Assembly: GCA_942492115.1 (NCBI GenBank)
Contig: CALODL010000015.1
Coordinates: 124,001-188,000 of the forward strand
Length of the DNA: 64,000 nt
Reading direction: 5' to 3'
From: CALODL01 sp942492115
Lineage (GTDB): Bacteria; Planctomycetota; Phycisphaerae; UBA1845; CAIVHJ01
The position numbers and the translations under genes are program-made. Position 1 is the first letter of the stretch, and every line of letters starts with the position of its first letter. The notes beneath the pieces are model-generated. The model did not search any database, was not told the DNA's origin, and saw only the letters and a program-made list of their open reading frames with translations. Positions 16,878 through 26,010 of this stretch are shown one piece after another.

Positions 16878-18387
16878 GGTTCTTCAGCACAATCTGTGGC
16901 AGATAAATAGCTCTCTCGTCTTCTGACTCTGGAGCTGCCAGGGGTGCCCCTTGCGCCCCGCCCCCGTCATCGTCGGCCCAAGGGCCCTCCGGGCCGCGGC
17001 GGGCGCGACCGACGCTGACGGCGACGGAGCTCCAGGGGCTCATCGTCGATCATGTTGATAAAGAAGCATCGCTCGAAGCCCGTAGAATGTTGTTGCCTAA
17101 AACGACGTTCTGCGGAGACCCCGAACGATGCTACTGAAGACTCTCCTCAATCGTGTTCACCCGGTCAAGGGTTTCGTCTACGAGAAGGTGCATTTGCTCA
17201 CTGATGAGCCAGAGGAGCGTCTGGAAGTCCTTGTGCGACCACGGCAGGGCTCCCGACCGTATTGCTCCGGTTGCGGACGACGTCGGCCGGTCTACGACCA
17301 TCTGGATGAACGCAGGTTCGCATTCGTACCGTTGTGGGCCATCCCCGTATATCTCCTTTACACCATGCGACGAGTGAAGTGTCCGACGTGCGGCATCAAG
17401 GTCGAGATGGTGCCGTGGTCGACCGGGAAGCGACCGATGACCCGAGCCTATGCTGTATTCCTGGCACGGTGGGCGAGTCGACTGAGTTGGAAGGAAGTTG
17501 CCGAGATCTTCCGCACGAGCTGGGAGAGCGTCTTCCGCTCAGTACAGTGGGTCGTCGAGTACGGCCTGAAACACCGCGATTTGGAGGGAATCACGGCGAT
17601 CGGTGTTGACGAAGTGCAATTCCGCAAGGGACATAAGTATTTGACGCTGGTCTATCAGATCGATTCACATTGTCGGCGATTGCTGTGGATCGGCGAGAAC
17701 CGAACATCGAAGACGCTGTTGCGCTTCTTCAAGTGGTTCAGCAAGGACAGAACGCGCGAGTTGACCTTCATTTGCAGTGACATGTGGCGTGGATACGTCA
17801 AGGTGATTGCCAAGAAGGCTGCCCATGCCGTTCACATCCTCGACCGCTACCACATTGTCGCCAATCTCAATCGAGCGCTCGACAAGGTTCGGGCTGAAGA
17901 GTCAAAGCGTCTGGCCAGAGAAGGATACGAGCCCATTCTCAAGCGGACGCGGTGGTGCTTCCTCAAGCGACCAGAGAACCTCACCACAGGGCAAGACGTC
18001 AAGCTCGACGATGTCCTGCAGTATGACCTCAAGACCGTCAGAGCCTACTTGCTCAAAGAAAGCTTCCAGGCGTTATGGAACTACAGCTCTCCGTACTGGG
18101 CAGGATGGTTCCTCGATCGCTGGGTAACCAGGGCCATGCGCAGTCGCCTCGAACCAGTCAAGAAAGTAGCCCGCAGCGTTCGCCAACATCGCGAGCTCAT
18201 TCTCAACTGGTTTCGGGCACGCAAACAGTTCTCAAGCGGTATCGTCGAGGGGCTCAACTACAAAGTGAAACTGACAGTCAGAAAAGCGTATGGATTCTCA
18301 AGCCTCGAATACGGGCAAGTAGCCATTTATCACGCACTTGGAAACCTGCCGCAACCAAAACTCGACCACAGATTCTGCTGAGGAGGC
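16878..18387 (+). mobile_element. ISL3-family insertion sequence, complete, 8-bp target duplication
   Basis: 1510 bp. The left end GGTTCTTCAGCACAATCTGT and the inverted right end GCCTCCTCAGCAGAATCTGT match closely over 22 bp. The 8-bp direct repeat ATTAATAA flanks it at 16870-16877 and 18388-18395. Uninterrupted versions of the same site exist in leaders L1, L3, L4 and L5, so the insertion point is proven by paralogous empty sites. About 250 bp of non-coding sequence precede the transposase gene. Confidence 0.95.
17128..18381 (+). CDS. ISL3-family transposase
   Basis: 417 residues, full length for the family. An N-terminal zinc-finger region (CSGCGRRR and CPTCGIK, about residues 47-90) and HTH precede the DDE domain, with IGVDEVQFRKGH (first Asp), FICSDMWRGY (second Asp) and GIVEGLNYKVK (Glu) plus the usual RKAYGF end. 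It should recognise the 22-bp ends given above. No disruption is seen, so it may be active. The stop lies 6 bp inside the right end of the element. Confidence 0.95.
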   Translation: MLLKTLLNRVHPVKGFVYEKVHLLTDEPEERLEVLVRPRQGSRPYCSGCGRRRPVYDHLDERRFAFVPLWAIPVYLLYTMRRVKCPTCGIKVEMVPWSTGKRPMTRAYAVFLARWASRLSWKEVAEIFRTSWESVFRSVQWVVEYGLKHRDLEGITAIGVDEVQFRKGHKYLTLVYQIDSHCRRLLWIGENRTSKTLLRFFKWFSKDRTRELTFICSDMWRGYVKVIAKKAAHAVHILDRYHIVANLNRALDKVRAEESKRLAREGYEPILKRTRWCFLKRPENLTTGQDVKLDDVLQYDLKTVRAYLLKESFQALWNYSSPYWAGWFLDRWVTRAMRSRLEPVKKVARSVRQHRELILNWFRARKQFSSGIVEGLNYKVKLTVRKAYGFSSLEYGQVAIYHALGNLPQPKLDHRFC

Positions 18388-18431
18388 ATTAATAAATAAC
18401 TGGGGCGCTACCCAGGAATTCATCCTGCCAT

Positions 18432-18655
18432 CCCGTACACGCGGTCCCAGTGCGACCAGTCTCGAGGCGCTAGCCGAGTAGACCCGGTCCAGACGCAGCG
18501 CGCCCGGATGCTGCGAGTTCGCCCGGACAGAGGGAAGCCGGTAGCTCTCCTGCGCAGATGACGACAGGCAGTAAACGTGCGTAAGCACCCGCAATGGAGG
18601 AACGGAGCAGGAGAACTGCCGCGCCCCGCCGAGGAGCCTTACCACTGCGCACTCG
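18432..18655 (+). repeat. Structured unit 4 (short loop, H1)
   Basis: First unit of cluster 2, after the IS. Stem I is CTC-GA-GGC-GCTA-GCC-GAG. The hairpin is H1 with an intact GCAGGAG arm and GTGC-GTAA-GCAC. It is the only cluster whose first unit is H1 rather than H2. Confidence 0.8.
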
Positions 18656-18903
18656 CCCATACACCGCGGTCCCAGTGCAACCAGTCTCGAGGCGTCATTC
18701 GACAAATTCAAGATCAAACCGCCGAGTAGACACAGTTCAGACGCAGCGCGCCCGAACGCTGAACGCCCTCACGAACAGAGGGAAGTCGGTGGTTCTCCTG
18801 CGCAGATGACGACAGGCAGTAAACGTGCGTAAGCACCCGCAATGGAGGAACGGAGCAGGAGAACTGCCGCGCCCCGCCAAGGAGCCTTACAACTGTGCAC
18901 CCG
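18656..18903 (+). repeat. Structured unit 5 (long loop, H1)
   Basis: 248 bp. Stem I has the 25-nt loop insertion closed by GGCG/CGCC. H1 outer arms GTTCTCCTGC/GCAGGAGAAC are perfect. Unit 6 follows directly with no spacer, so units 5 and 6 are true tandem repeats. Confidence 0.82.
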
Positions 18904-19151
18904 CCCATACATCGCGGTCCCGGTGCAACCAGTCTCGAGGCGCCCTTTGACACACTCAAGATCAAACCGCCGAGTAGACACAGTCCAGAGACAGCGCGCC
19001 CGAACGCAGCAATTTCACACGAACAGAGGGAAGTCGGTGGTTCTCCTGCGCAGATGACGACAGGCAGTAAACGTGCGTAAGCACCCGCAATGGAGGAACG
19101 GAGCAGGAGAACTGCCGCGCCCCGCCGAGGAGCCTTACCACTGCGCACCCG
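18904..19151 (+). repeat. Structured unit 6 (long loop variant, H1)
   Basis: 248 bp, same layout as unit 5. The loop insertion differs in sequence (CCCTTTGACACACTCAAG) but has the same length and position, while the stem bases that close it are unchanged. Confidence 0.82.
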
Positions 19152-19191
19152 CCCATACATCGCAGTCCCGGTGCAACCAGTCTCGAGGCGT
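19152..19191 (+). repeat. Truncated unit 7
   Basis: Only the first 40 bp of a unit (CCCATACATCGCAGTCCC to CTCGAGGCG) are present; unique sequence leading to the next gene follows. The break is inside stem I. Confidence 0.7.
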
Positions 19192-19319
19192 CCCAGCCCA
19201 CCCTGAGCCGATCATGACCCGGCAGAGAAGATCCTGGATGTGATCGATGGTAGTATGTGCGGGCCACGCGATCTTGTTAGCAATGGCGACAACGGGCGTC
19301 GAGGGTATGGAGCGCGGGT

Positions 19320-20099
19320 ATGAAGTTCGTATCAGTCGGTGGTATTGCGTCGATGATCGCTGTGCCCCTGGTGTACGCCATCCTGCGGGCGCTTTATCCG
19401 GTCGATTCGGCGGCAGTGAATTCAGAAACTCAGCGGGTCCTGCAGCACAAGTACGGGTCGTGGGTGGCCGCGAGCACGCTCATCTGGCTGTTGCTATTGA
19501 CGCCGGCGTTGACGTGGGCGTTCAATGTCGCTTTCATGCGCCTGGCCCAGCACTATGTAGGCGGTCGCGGCGCATTCCACGTGGTCATTACGCCGCACTG
19601 GTTGTACTGGTCGTTCGCGTCATTCTTCGTCGCCATGCTCAGTGGCGCCGTCATAGTGGACCTGGTTTTCCGAATCGTTCTGCGTCGGGACTACGCTGAG
19701 TTCGTCCACTTCCAGGAAATGCAGGCCGGCTTCAGCGCGCAAGCGCAATGGTCGGTCATGTCGATCCTCACGGCATTGTGCGCCGTGTGTGTGACACTGC
19801 TGTTGAACTGGTACGTTGCGCTGTCGGGCGAAACGCTGGTCATCAACCGTATGTGGACTTCCGAAGACGTGCGGCCCTTTGACGAGATTCGCGCCATTCA
19901 GACCGCGCCGCAGTATGTCCGAACAAACGGCAAGGTCACGCCGTGCCGTGTGTATGTGGTGACGTTTACGGACGGATCGACGTGGTCGACACTGAATGGC
20001 CCCATGATCCCGCGGCGCCAGGAGTGGGCGCAACTCGCGCAATCGTTGTCCGAGTTGTCAGGCGTGGTCATCACCGAATGCGCGGTTCTGCCTGGATGA
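19320..20099 (+). CDS. Membrane protein of unknown function
   Basis: 259 residues with GGAG 9 bp before the ATG. Predicted membrane helices lie near residues 7-24, 47-70, 95-120 and 145-168. The C-terminal 90 residues (LSGETLVINRMWTSEDVRPF, then VRTNGKVTPCRVYVVTFTDGS) look like a soluble PH-like beta domain of the kind seen in bacterial membrane proteins. No enzyme motif. It lies between repeat clusters 2 and 3 but has no repeat sequence itself. Confidence 0.65.
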   Translation: MKFVSVGGIASMIAVPLVYAILRALYPVDSAAVNSETQRVLQHKYGSWVAASTLIWLLLLTPALTWAFNVAFMRLAQHYVGGRGAFHVVITPHWLYWSFASFFVAMLSGAVIVDLVFRIVLRRDYAEFVHFQEMQAGFSAQAQWSVMSILTALCAVCVTLLLNWYVALSGETLVINRMWTSEDVRPFDEIRAIQTAPQYVRTNGKVTPCRVYVVTFTDGSTWSTLNGPMIPRRQEWAQLAQSLSELSGVVITECAVLPG

Positions 20100-20287
20100 C
20101 GGCCGTGGGCAGGCCTTTCTCACTCCTGCAACAAGTGCTGTCACACGGCCGGAGAACGAAGATTGCGTAGAGCTCCACCGGACAGCGCGGCTGGCGTTGC
20201 CCACCGATCTGACTGCGCCCGTCCAGGGCCTGTCGGAGTAGAATCCGGGGCCAGATCATTCGCTGTCCAGCGCGATGAGGAGAGGTC

Positions 20288-21070
20288 ATGCCCCGATCAA
20301 CACACACGCGGCGTATCTTGTTCATGGTCTGCATTGTCCATGCGGGGTGCAACCCGGCCACCGTGCCCTTTCCCGATCTGGGCGCAGCCGAGACGGATTG
20401 TGCGTCGTTTCGCTTGTCCGTTGAGTACATCCAGAAACTTCATGACGTCTTTCAGCAGTCGGCGACCGCCGCCGAACTGGCAGCGTTGCAGGACACTGTT
20501 CTGCTGACAGTCCCACCTGAGTTGCGTGACGTCGTGGAGCACCGCGAGCAGTTCACGGACCTGACCGGGCTGGAGGACATCACGACGGGAACGGTGATCG
20601 ATACGACAGATGCGCTCGACGGTTGCTGGGGGCGAATCGACACGGTCATTGCTGCAGACGGCAGTGTGGAGTGGATCAACGCCAGCGTGCTGTTGATCGA
20701 TCTCGACGCGCGGCGCTATGAGATGCAGGACATGCTCGGAATCGATGGTCTGCCATGTACCGACGATGCCCGCCCACTCATCCGTGTTCAGCGGGCCGAG
20801 GTGCTCGGGTTTGACGCGGATCATCTGCGCATCCGCATCTCCGGCGACACCATGCACAGTGCAGCCGGACTCGCGGAGGACGGACAGCTGATCTTCGACC
20901 CGGTCGCGCTCTATGGTGTGGAGTTCAACGCCGGCTTCGAATTCATGCAGCGCTTCACGGTCGACGCCAACCGGCTGAAGACTGCTGAAGGCGAGGCGTG
21001 GTCGCGTCTGGCGTGCCCCGGGGAGGCCGGGCAATCCGACACCAGCGCCGGACTCAGACGGCGGGGATGA
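20288..21070 (+). CDS. Probable lipoprotein of unknown function
   Basis: 260 residues. A strong ribosome site (AGGAGAGG) precedes the ATG. The N-terminus is a lipoprotein signal (ILFMVCIVHAGC, lipobox Cys near residue 19). The body has no recognised domain. Its stop overlaps the start of a 51-residue ORF as ATGA. Confidence 0.65.
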   Translation: MPRSTHTRRILFMVCIVHAGCNPATVPFPDLGAAETDCASFRLSVEYIQKLHDVFQQSATAAELAALQDTVLLTVPPELRDVVEHREQFTDLTGLEDITTGTVIDTTDALDGCWGRIDTVIAADGSVEWINASVLLIDLDARRYEMQDMLGIDGLPCTDDARPLIRVQRAEVLGFDADHLRIRISGDTMHSAAGLAEDGQLIFDPVALYGVEFNAGFEFMQRFTVDANRLKTAEGEAWSRLACPGEAGQSDTSAGLRRRG

Positions 21071-21222
21071 GCCCGTCGGTGGCCCGCCAGCTGGACAGTC
21101 GCGCCGAATCAATGTTTGAGGGGCATGCGATCAGCAGAGTGGAGTTGGAGAGGGCGCGGTATCTGCGGTTCGATGCGGATATCCAGCTCATGCGGGCCCG
21201 CGGTTCCGGTAGTCGTCGATAG
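21067..21222 (+). CDS. Small ORF coupled to the lipoprotein gene
   Basis: 51 residues beginning MSPSVARQLDSRAES and containing SRVELERARYLRFDADIQLM. The ATG overlaps the upstream TGA (21067-21070), which supports translation by coupling. No domain recognised; it could also be the 3' end of the upstream gene displaced by a frameshift. Confidence 0.35.
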   Translation: MSPSVARQLDSRAESMFEGHAISRVELERARYLRFDADIQLMRARGSGSRR

Positions 21223-21343
21223 ACCGTCGCCGGTCGCGGCACACCGCACGTCGATCTCAGTGCCAACTTGAGCGGCGCGGAAACGAACGAAGCGCATCGG
21301 GTGAGCGCGTGACAAAAACGGTTTGACGCTGCTTCGAAGAATG

Positions 21344-21653
21344 GCGACAGGCGGGCGGCGAGAAGCGACCGGCGCGCGGCGCTCTTGTCATTACACTCTA
21401 TGACTACAGGTAGTACGACTTGCTCGCGACGCGCTGTGCGTCTCGCGCCGATCGCCTCGCGCCAGTCGTCCCGCGCCGGTCGCCGATCGCCGGTCGCCGA
21501 TCGTAAAAACACTGAGCCACCTGAGCGTCGCGCAGCGACGCTCAGCGCATCGGGTGGGCGCATGAAAGAAGCTGTTTGACGCCGGCAGCGAACTGGGCGG
21601 GGAGTTCCTATTAATAAATACCTGGGGCCCTGCCAAGGTATTCATCCTGCCAT
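21344..21653 (+). repeat. Leader module L3
   Basis: Same order of blocks as L1: AGCGACCGGCGCGCGGCGCT, the GCCGGTCGCC direct repeats, the perfect CTGAGCGTCGC/GCGACGCTCAG stem near 21521-21545, CGCATGAAAGAAGC, then CTATTAATAAATA with CCTGGGGCCC. It leads into unit 8 and the reverse transcriptase gene. Confidence 0.75.
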
Positions 21654-21898
21654 CCCATACACGCGGTCCCGGTGCGACCAGTCTCGAGGCGCTAGCCGAG
21701 TAGACCCGGTCCAGACGCAGCGCGCCCGGATGCTGCAAGTTCGCACGGACAGAGGGAAGCCGGTGTTTCTCATGACGGAGTGAGCGACCTGCATCACACG
21801 GCCGAAAGGCCCGCCGCAACGGAGCGAACGCATGTCGTGAGAAATTCCGCGCCCCGCCAAGGAGCCTTACAACTGCGCACCCGCCCATACACCGCGGT
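21654..21898 (+). repeat. Structured unit 8 (short loop, H2, GAAA variant) plus first 15 bp of another
   Basis: The inner hairpin is GGCC-GAAA-GGCC where other H2 copies have GGCC-GTAA-GGCC; both loops are GNRA tetraloops. The outer arms TTTCTCATGAC/GTCGTGAGAAA keep pairing through a T-G wobble. A new unit starts at 21884 (CCCATACACCGCGGT) and breaks off 18 bp from the reverse transcriptase stop codon. Confidence 0.82.
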
Positions 21899-21916
21899 GC
21901 CCAACTTGGAGGCAGG

Positions 21917-22786
21917 TTACTTCGGCGCTTCCACCATTCGCTCATAAGCCAACCAGCCACTCAGACGACGCCTCGACTGCGTGCAGGAACCGCGACGCTC
22001 GAGGCGATGTTTGACGGCGCGCAGCCAACGGCGCGTTTCGCGTGGGAGGCGGACGCCCGAGTTGACCACCAGGCCGGTGACCATTTGGCGCTGGTGGGCT
22101 CGGCGGATGCTGACTTTCTTGCGGTGATGGATCGCGTATCCTTCACTCCTGATGACGCGTCTGGCGACGCGCATGAGGGCCCGGACCTTCCGGCCGTCGT
22201 CGGCGGGCAGTGAAAAGGTGATGTCATCTGCATAGCGTGTGTACGTCGCACCATAGCTGGTGGCGAGTGATTGCAGGCGGTCGTCGAGGTAAATGTTCAC
22301 GAGGTTGCTCAGTCTTGGGCTGGTTGGAGCCCCTTGCGGCAGCACGCCATTGCGCGAGCACAATGCGGCCAGCAGTCGCGCAGCACCACGACCCCAGCCG
22401 CACCGTCGGAACATACGAGCGACACGGTCCTGCTTGATAGATGGAAAGAAGTCGACGAGGTCCAATCGTATGATCACCGCAGCACCCACGTGGGGCACGG
22501 CATTGTCGACGATTGAGCGACCTGCCTCGAAGGCCGTCGCCGCTTCATGAGCGCGCAGCCGGCCGAGAATCCGCCGGTGGATCAGACGCTGGATGCGTTT
22601 GAGCTCGTCGAACGGCGCGTTGATCTCGCGGTCACCTCCGCCCCGTTTGCGGATCAGGAACGTGCGGTAAGCGATCTCGACCGCACGCAGCTTATTCAAT
22701 GGCAGGTCGAGTGACTCCGCCAGATCGCGCTGCGTTCGTCCCCCAGACAAGAAACGTGTAATACGGCGCCACAGTGAGTGAGTCAT
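21917..22786 (-). CDS. Retron-type reverse transcriptase
   Basis: 289 residues. It shows the ordered RT motifs KRGGGDREINAP (RT1, residues 47-58), the retron NAxxH motif as NAVPH (95-99), RLDLVDFFPSI (107-117, catalytic Asp109), the motif-4 block PQGAPTSPRLSN (150-161), RYADDITFS (184-192, YADD at 185-188) and the retron VTG motif as VTGLVVN (236-242). DGR enzymes instead have SQ at the motif-4 position, and no maturase or endonuclease domain follows. Retrons make msDNA from an adjoining structured RNA, commonly in phage defence. The ATG has no strong ribosome site, and an in-frame TGA ends 12 bp upstream of it. No effector gene is identified beside it; instead the gene sits within the repeat province, its stop 18 bp from a truncated unit. 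Confidence 0.9.
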   Translation of the reverse strand: MTHSLWRRITRFLSGGRTQRDLAESLDLPLNKLRAVEIAYRTFLIRKRGGGDREINAPFDELKRIQRLIHRRILGRLRAHEAATAFEAGRSIVDNAVPHVGAAVIIRLDLVDFFPSIKQDRVARMFRRCGWGRGAARLLAALCSRNGVLPQGAPTSPRLSNLVNIYLDDRLQSLATSYGATYTRYADDITFSLPADDGRKVRALMRVARRVIRSEGYAIHHRKKVSIRRAHQRQMVTGLVVNSGVRLPRETRRWLRAVKHRLERRGSCTQSRRRLSGWLAYERMVEAPK

Positions 22787-22810
22787 TGGCCGTGAGTCTC
22801 ATGAAGAAAC

Positions 22811-22969
22811 GGGGCACGGCCGACCGCGCCCCGAGTCGCTTTGCCAAAGCTGGCGAAGCGCCTCGGCCCCGCCGTGGTGCGCCAGCACGTGCTTCCATCA
22901 GGTCGTCAAGACCCGGTCGACGAAACATCGACCTATGCCGACAGGCGGCATCACCAAAGCGACTGGTGA
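22811..22969 (-). other. Hairpin-dense region upstream of the RT, possible retron ncRNA
   Basis: Five short stems lie within 160 nt just upstream of the RT start. They are GGGGC/GCCCC (22811-22832), CGCTTTGCCA/TGGCGAAGCG with an AAGC loop (22837-22860, one wobble), GGTCGA/TCGACC (22915-22933), TGCCG/CGGCA (22936-22950) and TCACCA/TGGTGA (22951-22969). Retron msr-msd RNAs lie at this position and contain small stem-loops, but I could not find convincing a1/a2 arms, so this is a candidate region only. Confidence 0.35.
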
Positions 22970-23970
22970 GTAGTGAACCACGGATGTGCGTAGCTGTCAA
23001 AGCGGCGTGGTTGCTGTGCTCACTCCATCCTGTGCACTCAGGACGATCCGTGCAGTATGACTGACACAGCTCATCGACGGCGTGAGAACAACGATCGATC
23101 GGACACGCGCCGTGCTGTCTTGCGCTGAGCCCTGATCTGGACACGTAATTGGAGCCATGACCGCATCAACCATCGGCGTACGCCCCTGCCGGCATGCACA
23201 CGCGCACTGTAGCGGGTGGTGACGCGCTGCAGGACTCTGGCGCAATACGCGCGCTCAATACGGGCACGCCCATCGGCCACGATGGCAGATTCACGCGATG
23301 TGAAGTTCATGACGGCCATCACTTATTCTCCGGCGGCGCGCAACACCGTGTCGGGATCATGTCACCGCACCTAACAGGCACATCTGGCATTTCAGCTCGT
23401 CACTCCCCTTTTGTCGTTCGTCATTTGCCGGTCGCCGGTCGAGAATCGACGGCCTAACCCACCCGTACAGTCATTACGCATGCGCGGAGCGAAGCGTTGA
23501 TACTGAGAGTGACATAACTGAAACATACCACATAACCGCGGCACAGGCGTCGATCATCCTGCCTGACGCCTCACGCGAATCCGCATGAGCGACGCGAAAG
23601 CGTTGAGCGGGTGGGCCCTTGGATCAATGGCTCGAGGCCCGCAACTTGACCGGGTGGCGAATTCCCCCTCCTTAACCCCAAAGCTCAATCGAGCCCTGAG
23701 TCGCGCACCGCGCTGCTCCGACCGAACCTCGAAAGTCTCCAAAAATGGCACCCGATATACGACTGGTCCTTGGCTGGTGCGGTTTATCGGACTAAGATCA
23801 ATTGTCAGTAGGTGTCATCGTAGTGGATGGATCCCGTCTGTCGTCCAGCAGCCCATGAAAACGAATTAAGCGTGTCACGCAATTTGGCGGTGACGCGTTC
23901 AGGAAGCTAGACTTGGGCGAGGGTGTAGCCTATCACCAATTAGGATTTTTCGAACTCGTGGAAGATTGTC
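22970..23970. other. Gene-free stretch between the RT region and the aminotransferase
   Basis: Open frames exist here but none has family similarity or a good ribosome site. A GCCGGTCGCCGGTCG fragment near 23430-23445 matches the leader modules. AT-richer sequence (AATTAGGATTTTTCG near 23938-23952) just before the aminotransferase start could hold its promoter. Confidence 0.5.
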
Positions 23971-25098
23971 ATGGACCTGCATGCGCTGCGGGAAGAGTTC
24001 CCCATCACCAATAACTATTGCTTCCTCAACCACGCCTCGGTGGCCCCGCTGCCCCGATGCGCGGAAGCGGCGATGCAGGCGTACATCGATCAGCAGCGTG
24101 ACAACTGCTACGTGAAGTCCACTTTCAAGAAACAGATCGAACAAACCCGCCGGATGGCGGCTGAACTGATCAACGCCAAGCCCGACGAAATCGCATTCAC
24201 CACCAGCACGACCGAGGGCATCAGCTTCATCGCCAACGGGCTGAAATGGAATGCAGGTGACAACGTCGTCACGACGGCGGTCGAGTTCCCGTCGAATATG
24301 TATCCGTGGATGAATCTGCAATCACGCGGCGTCCAGATCCGCACGATCCTCGAGGAAAACGGGCGGGTGCCGATCGACAGTCTCATCGATGCCATAGACA
24401 GTCATACGCGGGTCGTCACCGTTTCGGCGGCGCAATTCGGCAGTGGTTACCGCATCGATCTCAAGGAGCTGGGAGAGTGGTGCCAGAAGCGCGGCGTGTT
24501 GTTCTGCGTCGACGCCATCCAGGCTTGCGGCGTGCTGCCCATTGATGTGACTGATATGCACATTGATTTCCTGTCGACCGGCGGCCACAAATGGCTGGTG
24601 AGTCCCGAAGGCACCGGATTTTTCTATTGTGATCGTGAGCTGGCCGGACATCTGCGGCCGTCGATCGTCGGGTGGCGCAGCATGAAGCGCGGCGCCGACT
24701 TCGATCACCTGCAGTTCGATCTGCATGATGACGCCCGGCGTTTCGAAGCCAGCACCTACAACGTCGCCGGCCTGATGGGCATGCGCGCATCACTCGAACT
24801 GCTCATGAACGCGGGCATCGACAACATCACGGCCCACGTGCTAGAGCTGACTGACCTGCTGGTCGACCGGGTACGTGAAAAGGGTTATCGAATATTCAGC
24901 CCGCGCGAAGGAACCGAAAAGAGCGCCATCGTCTCGATCGAGTCCGCCACCCACGACCTCGCCCTCGTCCAGCGCCACCTCGAAACCGAACACCGCATCA
25001 TCACCATCATCCGCAGTGGCCGTCTGCGGGTCAGCCCCCATTTGTACAACTCCACAGAAGATATCATGCGGTTGGTCGACGCCTTGCCCAAGCATTAG
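23971..25098 (+). CDS. Class V aminotransferase (cysteine desulfurase/NifS-like fold)
   Basis: 375 residues of a pyridoxal-phosphate enzyme. Features are the N-terminal CFLNHASVAPLP, the cofactor-site TTSTTEGISFIANGL, the Asp-containing VLFCVDAIQACG and the Schiff-base lysine in FLSTGGHKWLVSPEG (about residue 210). It ends with a small C-terminal domain (GRLRVSPHLYNSTEDI). A reactive-Cys loop typical of IscS/NifS is not evident, so it is probably a kynureninase/isopenicillin-epimerase-like or SufS-like relative; the substrate cannot be told. Confidence 0.85.
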   Translation: MDLHALREEFPITNNYCFLNHASVAPLPRCAEAAMQAYIDQQRDNCYVKSTFKKQIEQTRRMAAELINAKPDEIAFTTSTTEGISFIANGLKWNAGDNVVTTAVEFPSNMYPWMNLQSRGVQIRTILEENGRVPIDSLIDAIDSHTRVVTVSAAQFGSGYRIDLKELGEWCQKRGVLFCVDAIQACGVLPIDVTDMHIDFLSTGGHKWLVSPEGTGFFYCDRELAGHLRPSIVGWRSMKRGADFDHLQFDLHDDARRFEASTYNVAGLMGMRASLELLMNAGIDNITAHVLELTDLLVDRVREKGYRIFSPREGTEKSAIVSIESATHDLALVQRHLETEHRIITIIRSGRLRVSPHLYNSTEDIMRLVDALPKH

Positions 25099-25245
25099 TA
25101 CACGGCAAATGACCATTCATGCACAGATCGTCCCGCGCCGGTCGCCGTACGTCGATCGCCAGTCGCCGGTCGTGGTACCCTGCACTCGACGGTAGCGCAA
25201 ACCTGGGCGTCGTGCAGCGAAGCTCAGCGCGGCCGCCTCGAAGAA

Positions 25246-25536
25246 TGGTAACAGAAGAGGAGCGACCGGCGCGAGTCGCTCTTGTCAGTGAACTCCATGA
25301 CTACAGGTAGTACGACTTGCTCGCGACGCGCTGTGCGCCTCGCGCCAGTCGCCCCGCGCCGATCGCCGGTCGTCCGTCGCCGGACGTAAAAACACTGAGC
25401 CACCTGAGCGTCGCGCAGCGACGCTCAGCGCATCGGGTGGGCGCATGAAAGAAGCGGTTTGACACCGGCAGCTAACTGGGCGGGGAGTTCCTATTAATAA
25501 ATAACTGGGGCGCTACCCAGGAATTCATCCTGCCAT
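25246..25536 (+). repeat. Leader module L4
   Basis: GAGCGACCGGCGCGAGTCGC start, the CTGAGCGTCGC stem near 25404-25428, CGCATGAAAGAAGCGG, and CTATTAATAAATAACTGGGG (empty site equivalent to the ISL3 target). A degraded copy of the stem (CTGGGCGTCGTGCAGCGAAG) lies just before it, near 25203. Confidence 0.75.
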
Positions 25537-25762
25537 CCCGTACACGCGGTCCCAGTGCGACCAGTCTCGAGGCGCTAGCCGAGTAGACCCGGTCCAGACG
25601 CAGCGCCCGAACGCTGCAGCACCCACGGACAGAGGAAGCCGGTGTTTCTCATGACGGAGTGAGCGACCTGCATCACACGGCCGTAAGGCCCGCCGCAACG
25701 GAGCGAACGCATGTCATGAGAAATTCCGCGCCCCGCCAAGGAGCCTTACAACTGCGCACCCG
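25537..25762 (+). repeat. Structured unit 9 (short loop, H2)
   Basis: The H2 outer arms are perfectly complementary over 11 bp (TTTCTCATGAC/GTCATGAGAAA), better than in other H2 copies, and the inner hairpin is GGCC-GTAA-GGCC. First unit of cluster 4. Confidence 0.82.
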
Positions 25763-26010
25763 CCCATACACCGCGATCCCGGTGCGACCAGTCTCGAGGC
25801 GTCATTCGACAAATTCAAGATCACACCGCCGAGTAGACACTGTCCAGACGCAGCGCGCCCGAACGCTGCAAGTTCGCACGGACAGAGGGAAGTCGGTGGT
25901 TCTCCTGCGCAGATGACGACAGGCAGTAAACGTGCGTAAGCACCCGCAATGGAGGAGCGGAGCAGGAGAACTGCCGCGCCCCGCCGAGGAGCCTTACCAC
26001 TGCGCACTCG
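25763..26010 (+). repeat. Structured unit 10 (long loop, H1)
   Basis: 248 bp. Long stem-I loop (TCATTCGACAAATTCAAGAT...), closing stem GGCG/CGCC kept although the loop differs at one base from other long copies. H1 arms perfect. Confidence 0.82.

Noticed and set aside
16160..22786. Diversity-generating retroelement (RT plus Avd-like gene)
   Set aside because: The RT has QGAPTSP, not the SQ-type motif of DGR enzymes, and no template/variable repeat pair with adenine-directed changes or a target gene with a C-type lectin end was found.
21654..22969. Group II intron
   Set aside because: The RT lacks maturase X and endonuclease domains and no domain V-like 34-nt hairpin lies downstream of it.
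22692..23144. Minus-strand frame overlapping the RT start
   Set aside because: No recognisable domain; it runs into the RT gene in another frame and lies over the hairpin region.
23554..23869. Frames on both strands near 23.6 kb
   Set aside because: Neither has a ribosome site or known motif; opposite-strand overlap makes coding unlikely, though it may be a short conserved repeat.
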